Shown: positions 1-8,973, counted from the first letter of the stretch. The stretch is DNA of 64,000 bases from Bacteroidales bacterium (GCA_017438975.1 JAFRUH010000009.1:62001-126000); one strand, 5' to 3'. Numbers and translations are program-made. Notes: generated by a model not told the origin, from the sequence alone.

Positions 1-1
1 A

Positions 2-319
2 GGCGTTCCCGGAAAGTTCGCCGGTGACAAGACGATGCAGCCCTTCCTCAGGCTTCTGGCGAAGAATGATATGGTCCGTGATCTCCGTGAGGCTTCTCCC
101 GAGAAGCAGAAAGCGATCGCTGCCATCCGCTGGTACATCGATGTCGGGGATGACGACTATCTGTTCGTCGGCAATACCCACCTCTACCTCCTGATGCGGG
201 AACTGGGGTTCCCTCGGGTCAATTTCCGCGTCCGGGAAGGAACCCACCAGCAGGAATACTGGCGCACCGCCCTTCCCGAGGTCCTTACTTTCGTATCCAT
301 CGGCTTTGCCGGGAATTGA
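2..319 (+). CDS. Secreted esterase (feruloyl/esterase-D-like), C-terminal fragment
   Basis: This reading frame is open from the first bases of the window, so the gene begins upstream; only about the last 105 residues are present. They match the C-terminus of the complete esterase that follows, roughly 80 % by eye, with the last 30 or so residues identical. The fragment carries the probable catalytic Asp (in DVGDDDYLF) and His (in REGTHQQEYW) of the alpha/beta-hydrolase triad. The serine lies outside the window. The short gap to the next gene suggests co-transcription. The substrate cannot be read from the sequence; family members hydrolyse ester side groups on plant polysaccharides. Confidence 0.85.
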   Translation, partial: GVPGKFAGDKTMQPFLRLLAKNDMVRDLREASPEKQKAIAAIRWYIDVGDDDYLFVGNTHLYLLMRELGFPRVNFRVREGTHQQEYWRTALPEVLTFVSIGFAGN

Positions 320-331
320 TCTGAACTGCGT

Positions 332-1195
332 ATGAAAAGAATTGTCTTTCTCTTTGTCCTCCTGTCCCTTGCGTGCCTTCCCGCCCGGGCCCAGAGCAGG
401 GTCGAAAACGGAACCGTCGAGAGCCGGATCCTGGGCGCGGCGAAGGAATACCGAGTCTATCTTCCGGACGGTTACGATGCCAGCCCGGACCGGACCTATC
501 CGGTCCTGTATCTGCTCCATGGAGCGGGCGGATCCTGTGATACCTGGCCCGACAATTACAATATGAAAACAATAACGGATTGGCGGATCAACTCCGGTTT
601 CTGCGTTCCGATGATCATCGTCATGCCGGATGCGAGCGGTATGGGCCCGAATCACCGAGGTCCCCATATGGGCTATTTCAACTATGACGACTGGCGGTAT
701 GAGGATTTCTTCTTCGAAGAGTTCATCCCGACTATCGAAAAGCGCTACCGTATCCGTTCCGAACGGTCTTCAAGGGCCATCGCGGGTCTCTCCATGGGCG
801 GCGGGGGAACGACGATCTTCGCGATGGAGCACCCGGAATACTTCTCCTCGGCCTGCCCGCTCAGCGGCCGGATCGACGGTGAACCCGCCTACCAGAACGA
901 AGCCCGTACGCCCCGTGCCTATATCGACCAGATCCTGGCCCATGACATGGTCCGCTACCTTCGCGAGGCCTCTCCGGAGAAGCAGAAAGCCATCGCCGGG
1001 GTCCGCTGGTACATCGATGTCGGGGATGACGATTACCTGTTCGAGGGAAGCGCCCATCTCATCCTCCTGATGCGGGAACTGAACTTCCCTCACGCTAACT
1101 TCCGTGTCCGGGAAGGGACCCACCAGCAGGAATACTGGAGGACGGCCCTTCCGGAAGTCCTGACCTTCGTCTCCATCGGATTCGCCGGAAACTGA
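332..1195 (+). CDS. Secreted alpha/beta-hydrolase esterase (esterase D / feruloyl-esterase family)
   Basis: This 287-residue protein begins with a signal peptide (MKRIVFLFVLLSLACLPARAQ) and should be periplasmic or exported. The order of motifs is that of the putative esterase family: YLLHGAGG (oxyanion region) near residue 60, the nucleophile GLSMGGG near residue 153, an Asp in DVGDDDYLF near 230 and a His in REGTHQQEYW near 263. It lies 12 nt after its tandem paralogue and 1 nt before a beta-barrel receptor, so the three probably form one transcript. That context suggests release of acyl groups from an imported or surface-bound polymer. The specific substrate is not evident. Confidence 0.85.
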   Translation: MKRIVFLFVLLSLACLPARAQSRVENGTVESRILGAAKEYRVYLPDGYDASPDRTYPVLYLLHGAGGSCDTWPDNYNMKTITDWRINSGFCVPMIIVMPDASGMGPNHRGPHMGYFNYDDWRYEDFFFEEFIPTIEKRYRIRSERSSRAIAGLSMGGGGTTIFAMEHPEYFSSACPLSGRIDGEPAYQNEARTPRAYIDQILAHDMVRYLREASPEKQKAIAGVRWYIDVGDDDYLFEGSAHLILLMRELNFPHANFRVREGTHQQEYWRTALPEVLTFVSIGFAGN

Positions 1196-1196
1196 A

Positions 1197-3995
1197 ATGA
1201 AGAGAATCGGGCTCAGAGTTATCCAGTCTGTTGTATTCATTCTGATGAATGCAATGCCTTCTCTGGCCCAAAACTCCGTCAGACTGACCGGAACCATCCT
1301 TGAAAGCGATACCTCCCTGCCGCTTCTCCAGGCCGCCGTCCAGCTCCTGTCTCCCAAGGACAGTTCGAGCGTCGTGGGATGCACTACCGACAATAACGGC
1401 CGGTTTTCCCTCAGGGCGGCCCCCGGAGACTATGTCGTAAAGGTTTCCAGTCTCGGTTTCGTCCCCCAGTACATCGACCTCCACCTGACAAAAGCCATCG
1501 ATGGAACCGACCTTGACGCCATCCGGCTCGCTCCCGACAATGAACTCCTGGAAGAAGCCGTCGTCGTCGCGAAAGCCCCGATCGTGACGGTCTCCGCCGA
1601 TACCCTCGTCTATAATCCGGAAGCGTTCCGGCTGGAGGATGACGCCATGCTCGAGGACCTGCTCCGGAAGATTCCCGGGCTTGAAATCCACGGAGAGACC
1701 CTCCTTCTCCACGGCCAGCCCATCTCCGAACTTCTGGTTAACGGAGAGCGTTTCTTTTCGGGCAATCTCCGGACCGGTCTCCAGAGCCTCCCGGCTGACA
1801 TGGTGGAAAAAATCAACGCCTATGAACGGGAATCCGACTTCGCCCGGCTCACCGGGGTCGATGACGGCGAACAGGTCCCGGTGCTGGACATCAAGATAAA
1901 GAAGAACACCCTCAAGGGATGGAAAGGGTCCGTCAACACCGGATACGGAACTTCTTCCCGCTATACCGGAAGGCTGAACGCCAACAACATCGGGAAGCAG
2001 AGACAGAACACCGTCATCGCCAGTATCAGGAACACGAGCGACCCCATTTCCCTGAACAACGCCAGCCGGAACCAGCTGGGCGGCGGCGCCAACGGGAACA
2101 ACGACCGGAGGGAAGCCGGTTACACCTTCGCCTTCAGGAAGGAGAAGGTCAAGCTCGAAGGCAACCTGTACTACAGCGGGAACCACAAGAATCTCCTTTC
2201 CGACACGCGGGCGGAGCACATCGTCTCGAGCGGGAGCTACTTCACTTCTTCCGACGCCCTGAACCTTTCCAACAGCAATATGCCGAAAGGGGAACTTGGA
2301 TTGGAATGGAGAATCAATCCGAAGACGACGATCGTCCTCAAACCGTCATTTAGTGCAACCCTTTCGGACAGCTATTCCGCTTCGAAGGGGGGAAACTTCG
2401 CCTCCGACCCCGGTGAAGCGGCAGACTCCGCCGCCCTTCGCGCCATTACGAAAACCACCACCGACAACGAGCAGCACCAATACAGCCGCCGGTTGAATTA
2501 CTCCCTGAATGCCCAGCTCATCCGCCGCTTTGAGAAAAAGGGCAGGACCGTTTCGCTCTCTTTCCTGAGTACGGGGACGTACACAGGAAGCGACCAGGGC
2601 TCCGATTACAGGACCCGCTATTACCGGATCGCATCCAATCCCGATTCCCTCCTCAAACGGAACCAGTACATCCATTCCCAATCGGCCGCCGACCGCTGGT
2701 ATGTCAGCCTTTCCTATAATGAACCCATCGGAAAGAGATTCTATTTCCAGACGATCGTCCTGCCGGATTATCGCCGCAGCCGCTCCGTAAGGGATGTATA
2801 TAACCTGGCGGCGGCGGACCCGGGGTGGGCCGTGACGCAAAGCCCTTCGAGGAAGGCCTTCCTCTCCTCGCTTCCCGGGAACTACCCCTCTTCCCGGCTG
2901 GATGCCATCAGTTCCGACGGACTCTACCAGTTCTATATGGTCTCCATCACGACGAGCCTGCGATATATCTATAAAAAAGTCCGGTTCACCTCAGGTCTCG
3001 TGACCCGACCCCAATGGACCCGCCTGTCTTATGACGAGGAAGGTGAAAACCGTGTCACGAAAGTTTCCCTCTGCACTTTCGCCCCTTATGTGAACCTGAC
3101 CTACACCCCGAAAAAATCGAACAAGCTTTCCCTTCTCTACCGGACGACCTCCGGAATCCCGACCGTCTACGATCTCCTTCCCGTAACCAACGGGACCAAT
3201 CCCTTGTATGTGCACCAGGGCAATCCGAACCTGCGGCCTTCCCTTACCCATACGGTCAACCTGTCCTTCAACAAATCCAATATCAAGAGGCAGAACAGCC
3301 TGATCATCAACTCGGGACTTGTAGCGGTCAAGAACGCCGTGAGCAATTCCACCATCTACGATCCCGAGACGGGCGGGCGGAGCGTCACCCCCAAGAACAT
3401 CGACGGCAGGTGGACGGCGACGGCGTCCCTCGTTTACAACAAGACGTTCGGTGACGGAACTTTCTCCATCAGCGAGCATCTGAGCGGGAACTACAACAAC
3501 AATGTCGCCTATCTCTATAACAGCAAGCTCAAGGCAGATGAGGTTAATGTCGCCAACCGGCTGATGCTCAAGGAGTCGTTCGACTGCAATTTCCGCCGGA
3601 ACTGGCTGGAACTGACGCTCAACCTCTCGGGCGACTGGACCGATGAACGCTCGCTGCTCCGGCCCGAAATGAACCAACGGCCCTATATGCTCCGCGCAGG
3701 GCTCTCCTCCCAGATCGCTTTCCCCTGGAAAATGCGGCTCACGACGACGTTCTACACCATCGCCCAGCGCGGCTATACCTACGCTTCGTTCAACCGGGAT
3801 TATTTCGTGCTGAACGCGACCCTCTCGCAGACGCTGATCAAAAAGAAACTCACCCTCCGCATCGAAGGGAGGGACCTGCTTCGCCAACTGCCGAGCATGA
3901 CCCGGAATTTCTCTTCGGAGAGACGGTCCGTCATTACCTACAACGGGGTCAACAGCTTTGTCATCGCCCGCCTGGTCTACCAGTTCTCACACTGA
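1197..3995 (+). CDS. TonB-dependent-receptor-like outer-membrane beta-barrel protein
   Basis: The 932-residue protein has a signal peptide, then a carboxypeptidase-regulatory-like beta-sandwich (about residues 28-110, with TDNNGRFSL and GDYVVKVSSLGF). A plug-like region follows (about 118-230, including EEAVVVAKAP and KIPGLEIHG), then a long C-terminal barrel rich in alternating aromatic beta-strands. This is the layout of the outer-membrane beta-barrel (OMP_b-brl_3-like) receptors of Bacteroidota. It lacks the full SusC signature and no SusD partner lies beside it. It follows the esterase by 1 nt, so it may import the esterase products. It converges on the GDPD gene with only 2 nt between them. 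Confidence 0.85.
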   Translation: MKRIGLRVIQSVVFILMNAMPSLAQNSVRLTGTILESDTSLPLLQAAVQLLSPKDSSSVVGCTTDNNGRFSLRAAPGDYVVKVSSLGFVPQYIDLHLTKAIDGTDLDAIRLAPDNELLEEAVVVAKAPIVTVSADTLVYNPEAFRLEDDAMLEDLLRKIPGLEIHGETLLLHGQPISELLVNGERFFSGNLRTGLQSLPADMVEKINAYERESDFARLTGVDDGEQVPVLDIKIKKNTLKGWKGSVNTGYGTSSRYTGRLNANNIGKQRQNTVIASIRNTSDPISLNNASRNQLGGGANGNNDRREAGYTFAFRKEKVKLEGNLYYSGNHKNLLSDTRAEHIVSSGSYFTSSDALNLSNSNMPKGELGLEWRINPKTTIVLKPSFSATLSDSYSASKGGNFASDPGEAADSAALRAITKTTTDNEQHQYSRRLNYSLNAQLIRRFEKKGRTVSLSFLSTGTYTGSDQGSDYRTRYYRIASNPDSLLKRNQYIHSQSAADRWYVSLSYNEPIGKRFYFQTIVLPDYRRSRSVRDVYNLAAADPGWAVTQSPSRKAFLSSLPGNYPSSRLDAISSDGLYQFYMVSITTSLRYIYKKVRFTSGLVTRPQWTRLSYDEEGENRVTKVSLCTFAPYVNLTYTPKKSNKLSLLYRTTSGIPTVYDLLPVTNGTNPLYVHQGNPNLRPSLTHTVNLSFNKSNIKRQNSLIINSGLVAVKNAVSNSTIYDPETGGRSVTPKNIDGRWTATASLVYNKTFGDGTFSISEHLSGNYNNNVAYLYNSKLKADEVNVANRLMLKESFDCNFRRNWLELTLNLSGDWTDERSLLRPEMNQRPYMLRAGLSSQIAFPWKMRLTTTFYTIAQRGYTYASFNRDYFVLNATLSQTLIKKKLTLRIEGRDLLRQLPSMTRNFSSERRSVITYNGVNSFVIARLVYQFSH

Positions 3996-3997
3996 TA

Positions 3998-5092
3998 TCA
4001 AATCTCGTACAGCCGGCCATAAGCCGACGAGATCCTGGTGTCGGAGACGGCTTCGACGGTGATGGTTGGAGCGGTCCTGTACATCCTGAGCCCGAACCGT
4101 TCGAGGCCGGGGGTTTCGTGGGTGAGGGGATACTCGCGCCCGTTCAGGGTGACCAGCAGTTCTCCTTCGAAGTCGATGTCGAAGACCATCGCCGCGAATT
4201 CCTTTTCAGAGGGCTGCCAGATAAGCTTTTCCCCGGCTTTCAGCGTAACCTTTCTCTCTTTCCAGGTCTCGACGGGTTTCCGTCCTTCGGTCTGGTACCA
4301 GAAGAAATCGGAGAGTTCGATCGTGACGCCGTCCGTCAGGGCACGCTGCTCGTGCGGGGTCTTGAAAATGGACGCCTGGACTTCGAAGCCGGCATCCTTG
4401 ACGGCGTCGATATAGGCTTTGTCAAGCATCTTGAATTTCATGGTGCTCATGCCGCAGCGTCCTCCGATCGCCTGCAGGCGGGCGACGGTGCTTTCCGCTG
4501 GATCGTTGCCCGGGTCGAGCAGGACCAGGACATCCGACCGGGTCCGGGTATCCCGGAAAAGGGAGTCTCCGTTGGAGCAGAATCCGATCCACCGGTCTCC
4601 CAGGATCTCCTGGGCGAGATGGTGGGATTCTCCGATGGTGCTGTGGAGCATGGCGATGATCCCTTCTTCCTTGCAGGCGGTCAGTTCCTCCTCGAGAGTC
4701 GGGATCGGGAGCCGGAGGGAAGGATCGGTCGAGGCCAGGACGTATTTGGTACGGAGCTCCTCGAAGGTCGTTTCGGAAACTTTGACCGGTTCAGGAATCT
4801 CGCCGTATCCGTCGGCGAGGCGCATCGTCCGGTTGATGGTCTTGTCATGCATGATGACCATCACGCTGTCTGCCGTGTATTTGACATCGCATTCGATGGC
4901 CGGATAGCCGAAACGCCGGGCCATCCGGACGCCGGCCGGACAGTTCTCGTTGATATAGAATTCTTTCCCGTCTTTCAGCCAACAGCCGCGATGGGCGACG
5001 GCCATGACATCGGGAGAATCGGTCCGGTCTGCGGAGGAGCAACCGGCAAGGCAAAGCGTCAGGACGCTGAAAAGGATGAGACGATTTTTCAT
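3998..5092 (-). CDS. Glycerophosphodiester phosphodiesterase lipoprotein
   Basis: The 364-residue protein starts with a lipoprotein signal (MKNRLILFSVLTLCLAGC), so it is probably anchored in the periplasmic face of a membrane. GDPD-family features are visible: AHRGCW near residue 35, then IECDVKYTADS and VIMHDKT near 65-80, which supply the acidic and His residues that bind metal and substrate. The family releases glycerol 3-phosphate from deacylated phospholipids. An upstream ATG (5104) would overlap the gltS stop as ATGA and may be the true coupled start; the inner ATG is chosen because it gives a clean signal peptide. It is the last gene of the glnN-gltS operon. Why a phosphodiesterase sits with nitrogen genes is unclear. 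Confidence 0.85.
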   Translation of the reverse strand: MKNRLILFSVLTLCLAGCSSADRTDSPDVMAVAHRGCWLKDGKEFYINENCPAGVRMARRFGYPAIECDVKYTADSVMVIMHDKTINRTMRLADGYGEIPEPVKVSETTFEELRTKYVLASTDPSLRLPIPTLEEELTACKEEGIIAMLHSTIGESHHLAQEILGDRWIGFCSNGDSLFRDTRTRSDVLVLLDPGNDPAESTVARLQAIGGRCGMSTMKFKMLDKAYIDAVKDAGFEVQASIFKTPHEQRALTDGVTIELSDFFWYQTEGRKPVETWKERKVTLKAGEKLIWQPSEKEFAAMVFDIDFEGELLVTLNGREYPLTHETPGLERFGLRMYRTAPTITVEAVSDTRISSAYGRLYEI

Positions 5093-5100
5093 ATGGATAG

Positions 5101-6423
5101 TCATTTGGTTTTCTTGAACCAGCCTTTCCACCGGGCGAAGAGAAGGATGCCCGTACCCGCCAGCAGGCAGACGAACGTGAACCAGACTCCGTACCCGTTG
5201 ACGAAAAGGACGGGGGAGAGGGTTACGAGGGCGATTTCAACCGGGGCGATATAGAGGTATGCCATCGCGTAATCGTCGAGGCAGCGGCTCTTTCCGTTCG
5301 GGTCCGTGATCCTGAGGAGGGCGATGCCCATCGCCATGGTCCCCGTGAACCATCCCCAGGTGAAGACCGATTTCTCGAACCAGGCTTCCTTGTGGATGCT
5401 CCTTCCGACGAGGAAGACGTAGAGCATCGTGAGGAGAAGTCCGACCGCCAGCAGGATCAGCAGCGGCACGATGAACCGTGCGACGACCTGGAGTTTGATC
5501 GAGGCGACGCCGAAGGCGACGAGGTAGTCCGTGAAGGCCCCGCTGAGGTGGCCGAGGATCGGTGTCGAAAGGTACTCGTCCGCCCGGACCTTCCGGATAA
5601 TCCAGCGGACGAGGATGCCCGCGATGAAAGCACAGCTGAAGACCGGGAGCATCAGGACCGGCCAGATGGCGGAAACGGCCTTGGACAGCCCGTATCCGGC
5701 CAGGGCGATGAGGGCGACGACCCCGAAGTTGAAGGTCATCGAGTCCAGCGAGATGGCCGAAAAAGAGGCTTCCCCCATGCTGGAGCGCCGCTCTTTCGGC
5801 AGGATGCCGGTCCGGAGCTCCTCGGGAAGTTCCGAGAATCTGGACAGGTACCGGGTGTGTCCATGCTCGGCTCCCCAGCTGACCATCCACATTCCGATGA
5901 TGACCGAGGCGACGATGCCGACGGTCGCGGCCGTCATCGCCAGGGACTGCATGTCCCCGTTCCCGTATTTGGAGAAGGCTTCCCCGATCGCGGCGGCCGT
6001 TCCGTGCCCGCCGCAGAATCCGGCGGGCATCGAGAGGCCGAAAGCGGTGTCGACCGGCCAGATGGCACGGAGAAAGAAAATGCCGATGGCTGCTCCGAAT
6101 CCCCACTGCAGAAGCATCCCCGCCTGGGAATAGGCCCACATCCGTCCGATCGTCTCGCCTCCTTCGGATTTCTTTTTCGAGGTCAGGGGAAGGGTGGCGA
6201 AGACCAGGGCGATCAGGATCCCCGCATAGGTCCCGAGGTTCCCCGAGAGGGGAATCCATCCCAGTACTTCAGGACCCAGGATGAGGGCCGTGAAGCCGGC
6301 CAGCAGGCTGGGCGGGATGAACAGGCGCTGGATCCACCGCACTTTGGCGCGGAGGATCTTTCCGACAAGCAGGAGGATCGACAGGATGCCGACATCGACG
6401 AGCAGGGTCCAGGGAGTGAACAT
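5101..6423 (-). CDS. gltS: GltS-like sodium/glutamate symporter
   Basis: This is a 440-residue integral membrane protein with about ten to twelve hydrophobic segments. The N-terminal part (VGKILRAKVRWIQRLFIPPS, then LAGFTALILGPEVLG) is characteristic of the GltS family, and a Gly-rich loop (PAGFCGGHGTAAAIG, about residues 132-146) fits the family's re-entrant substrate/sodium region. E. coli GltS is about 400 residues. It starts 12 nt after glutamine synthetase III, so glutamate uptake and glutamine formation are probably coordinated. Glutamate specificity is inferred from family and neighbour; other GltS-like proteins with broader substrates exist. Confidence 0.82.
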   Translation of the reverse strand: MFTPWTLLVDVGILSILLLVGKILRAKVRWIQRLFIPPSLLAGFTALILGPEVLGWIPLSGNLGTYAGILIALVFATLPLTSKKKSEGGETIGRMWAYSQAGMLLQWGFGAAIGIFFLRAIWPVDTAFGLSMPAGFCGGHGTAAAIGEAFSKYGNGDMQSLAMTAATVGIVASVIIGMWMVSWGAEHGHTRYLSRFSELPEELRTGILPKERRSSMGEASFSAISLDSMTFNFGVVALIALAGYGLSKAVSAIWPVLMLPVFSCAFIAGILVRWIIRKVRADEYLSTPILGHLSGAFTDYLVAFGVASIKLQVVARFIVPLLILLAVGLLLTMLYVFLVGRSIHKEAWFEKSVFTWGWFTGTMAMGIALLRITDPNGKSRCLDDYAMAYLYIAPVEIALVTLSPVLFVNGYGVWFTFVCLLAGTGILLFARWKGWFKKTK

Positions 6424-6435
6424 GGGCTTTTTAGA

Positions 6436-8616
6436 TTAACTGATAAAGAGGAGTTCCCTATATTTCGGGAGGGGCCAGATCTTGTTGTCCACGACTTCTT
6501 CGAGAAGGTCGATCGGCCGCCTGAGGTCATCGAAGCGCAGGGCGATCTCCTGGAAGGCGACGGCGCGGGAATACGCATCTTCGATCTTCTCGGCGGCGAG
6601 GGCGTCCTCCCTCAGGTCGTTGGCCTTCCGGTAGACCTCGGCGACGGAGTCTGTGATGGTCCGGATCAGCGAAAGTTCGGCAGAGCATTCGTCGGCGGAG
6701 CCGTAGATGCTCTTGTGCCGCTCCACCTCTTCCAGGAGGAGGTTCTTGTATGTGAAAGCGGCGGGAATGATATGGTTGACGGCCATCCTGAACATCACGC
6801 TGCTCTCGATCTGGATTTTCTTGCAATAGGTCTCCCACTTGACTTCGTTCCTGGCCTCGAGTTCCTTCTCCGTGAAGACGCCCGTTTCCGTGAACATCCG
6901 GACGCTCTCTTCACGGGTGAACTGCTTGAACATCTCGGGGACGCTGGCTTCGGTATCGAGACCGCGCCGGGCCGCTTCCGCCTTCCAGGCGTCCGTGTAC
7001 CCGTTCCCGTCGAAGCAGATCACGTCGATGATTTCCTTGATGATCGGCTTGAGGACGTCCATGACGGCGATGTCGGTCGGTTTTCCCTTGGCCAGTTCCG
7101 CATCGACTGCCTTCTTGAATTCAGTCAGTTGCTGGGCGACGGCCGCGTTGAGGGTGATCATCGCTCCGGCGCAGTTGGCGGGGGATCCCACAGCACGGAA
7201 CTCGAAGCGGTTGCCCGTGAAGGCGAAGGGGGAGGTCCGGTTCCGGTCGGTATTGTCTATGAAGATTTCCGGGATTTCCACGAGTCCGACGCTCTTTCCC
7301 TTCTTGCCGGCGATTTCGATCGGAGTGCCGGAAGGCAGTTCGACGAGTTTCCTGAGTACGGCCGTCATCGTCCTTCCGAGGAAAGCGGAAACGATGGCGG
7401 GCGGGGCCTCGTTGGCGCCGAGACGGTGGGCGTTCGTCGCGCTGGCGATGGAGGCTTTCAGAAGGCCGTTGTGGCGCTGTACGGCGGCCAGGACGTTGAC
7501 GAAGAAGGTGACGAACTGCAGATTCCCCATGGCGTCCTTGCCCGGAGCCAGGAGCTGGACCCCGGTATCGGTCCCCAGCGACCAGTTGTTGTGCTTGCCG
7601 GATCCGTTGATCCCGGCGAAGGGCTTTTCGTGGAACAGGACGACGAAACCGTGTTTCCGCGCGATCTTGTCCATCAGGTTCATGACGATCTGGTTCTGGT
7701 CGTTGGCAAGGTTCGTTTCCCCGTAGATCGGGGCCAGTTCGAACTGGTTCGGAGCGACTTCGTTGTGCCGGGTCTTGAGGGGAACGCCCAGCCGGTGCGC
7801 CGCGATCTCGAGATCCCGCATGAATGCGGCTACCCGGGAGGGAATGGCACCGAAATAATGGTCGTCAAGCTGCTGGCTTTTCGAGGAGATGTGTCCGAAA
7901 AGGGTCCTTCCGGTAATCATCAGGTCGGTCCGGGCGGCGTACAGGGCCTCGTCGACGAGGAAATACTCCTGCTCCCATCCGAGATAGGAGAGGACCTTTT
8001 TCACGTCCGGATCGAAGAGATGGCAGATCGGAAGGGCGGCGTCGCCGACCGCCTTGAGGGCTTTCTTGAGGGGAGTCTTGTAATCGAGCGCCTCGCCGGT
8101 ATAGGAGATGAATACCGTGGGAATGCAGAGGGTGTCGTCCTGGATGAAAACGGGGGAGGTGGGGTCCCAGGCCGTGTACCCCCGGGCTTCGAAGGTCGCC
8201 CGGATGCCGCCGCTCGGGAAAGAGGATGCGTCCGGCTCCTGCTGGGCGAGCGCCCCTCCGTCGAAGGATTCGATGACGCCGCCCTTCCCGTCATAGTCGA
8301 TCAGGACGTCGTGCTTTTCCGCGGTTCCTTCCGTCAGCGGCTGGAACCAGTGGCAGACGTGGGTTACATGGTGCTCCATGGCCCATTCCTTCATTCCTTC
8401 CGCTACGCCGTCCGCAGTCCTGCGGTCCAGGGGTTTCCCTCCTTCGATGCATTCCAGAAGGGATTTGAGGGTGCTGGAATCCAGATACTTGTGCATCTTC
8501 TTCCGGTCGAAGACGAGCTCCCCGAAGTACTCGGAGATCTTTTTCTCCGGTTTCTCCGCCGGAACGGCTTTCTTGCCGAACGATTCTTTGACAAGGTCAA
8601 ATCTTTCGATACTCAT
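6436..8616 (-). CDS. glnN: Glutamine synthetase type III
   Basis: This 726-residue enzyme makes glutamine from glutamate, ammonia and ATP in the cytoplasm. The length and the N-terminal region (ISEYFGELVFDRKKM, VTHVCHWFQPLT) are typical of the GSIII class of Bacteroidota and differ from the GSI enzymes of about 470 residues. The active-site block around residues 295-345 contains RHNEVAPNQFELAPIYGE and GINGSGKHNNWS. The start is preceded by AAAAAAGGTGTCTT. The gene is first in the operon with gltS. A leader of about 205 nt upstream holds a glutamine-rich small ORF and a GC hairpin, which suggests control by glutamine supply. Confidence 0.96.
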   Translation of the reverse strand: MSIERFDLVKESFGKKAVPAEKPEKKISEYFGELVFDRKKMHKYLDSSTLKSLLECIEGGKPLDRRTADGVAEGMKEWAMEHHVTHVCHWFQPLTEGTAEKHDVLIDYDGKGGVIESFDGGALAQQEPDASSFPSGGIRATFEARGYTAWDPTSPVFIQDDTLCIPTVFISYTGEALDYKTPLKKALKAVGDAALPICHLFDPDVKKVLSYLGWEQEYFLVDEALYAARTDLMITGRTLFGHISSKSQQLDDHYFGAIPSRVAAFMRDLEIAAHRLGVPLKTRHNEVAPNQFELAPIYGETNLANDQNQIVMNLMDKIARKHGFVVLFHEKPFAGINGSGKHNNWSLGTDTGVQLLAPGKDAMGNLQFVTFFVNVLAAVQRHNGLLKASIASATNAHRLGANEAPPAIVSAFLGRTMTAVLRKLVELPSGTPIEIAGKKGKSVGLVEIPEIFIDNTDRNRTSPFAFTGNRFEFRAVGSPANCAGAMITLNAAVAQQLTEFKKAVDAELAKGKPTDIAVMDVLKPIIKEIIDVICFDGNGYTDAWKAEAARRGLDTEASVPEMFKQFTREESVRMFTETGVFTEKELEARNEVKWETYCKKIQIESSVMFRMAVNHIIPAAFTYKNLLLEEVERHKSIYGSADECSAELSLIRTITDSVAEVYRKANDLREDALAAEKIEDAYSRAVAFQEIALRFDDLRRPIDLLEEVVDNKIWPLPKYRELLFIS

Positions 8617-8652
8617 AAGACACCTTTTTTAGTTCGTTTATTATATACGTTG

Positions 8653-8680
8653 AAGGCCGGTCCATGCGGAACCGGCCCTT
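8653..8680. promoter_or_regulatory. GC-rich hairpin in the glnN leader, possible attenuator
   Basis: On the minus strand, AAGGGCCGGT and ACCGGCCTT form a stem of about nine pairs with one bulged G around an 8-9 nt loop. It lies between the small leader ORF and the glnN ribosome-binding site. Its 5' arm (GGCCGG, 8677-8672) can also pair with CCGGCC at 8725-8720 in the leader ORF, so two exclusive folds are possible. Read on the plus strand, the stem is followed by CTTTTT and looks like an intrinsic terminator, although no plus-strand gene ends here. On the minus strand there is no clear U-run, so termination in that direction is uncertain. Confidence 0.55.
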
Positions 8681-8705
8681 TTTATCCTACTGTAATCCAT
8701 CCTGT

Positions 8706-8813
8706 CTATCGTGCCATCCGGCCGGAATCATGACACGCAGCATCTGCCTGCTCCTGCTGGAGCCGGGCCTGGGACTGCTGCTGGTTGAAAGAGTAGATCA
8801 TAAGGGTCATCAT
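8706..8813 (-). CDS. Putative glutamine-rich leader peptide of glnN (35 aa)
   Basis: A small ORF between the glnN promoter and glnN encodes 35 residues, starting MMTLMIYSFN and then containing QQQSQ and QQEQ. Seven of 35 residues are Gln, all CAG, within codons 11-22, and the ORF ends with TAG. The predicted transcription start is only about 10 nt upstream of its ATGATG start. A run of codons for the pathway's own product is the classic mark of an attenuation leader, as in trp and his leaders. No homologue is recalled. Translation is not proven, but the position and the codon cluster make a regulatory role likely. Confidence 0.6.
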   Translation of the reverse strand: MMTLMIYSFNQQQSQARLQQEQADAACHDSGRMAR

Positions 8814-8828
8814 TCCGTGAACTGGATT

Positions 8829-8858
8829 CAAAGATAGCGAAAAAATGTGGGAATCCAA
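8829..8858 (-). promoter_or_regulatory. Promoter of the glnN leader and operon
   Basis: On the minus strand, TTG (8858-8856), 19 nt, then TATCTTTG (8836-8829) matches the Bacteroides housekeeping promoter. Transcription should start near 8822, giving a leader of about 205 nt before glnN. It is divergent from the metY promoter at 8974-9005. Confidence 0.8.
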
Positions 8859-8973
8859 GAATTTTCAAAAGAAGATTTTTTTTCTCCCCGGAGTCCGGGG
8901 AATGCTCGTTTTCGGAATAAACGGTTTGACGACGGATTGGTTATTGGGTGATTTTTCCATTCTTTTTTATTTA

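Noticed and set aside
5392-8733. A 1113-residue open frame on the plus strand opposite gltS and glnN
   Set aside because: Its translation is low in complexity and rich in Asp, Gly, Arg and Glu with no domain. It is the antisense shadow of two clear genes in GC-rich DNA.
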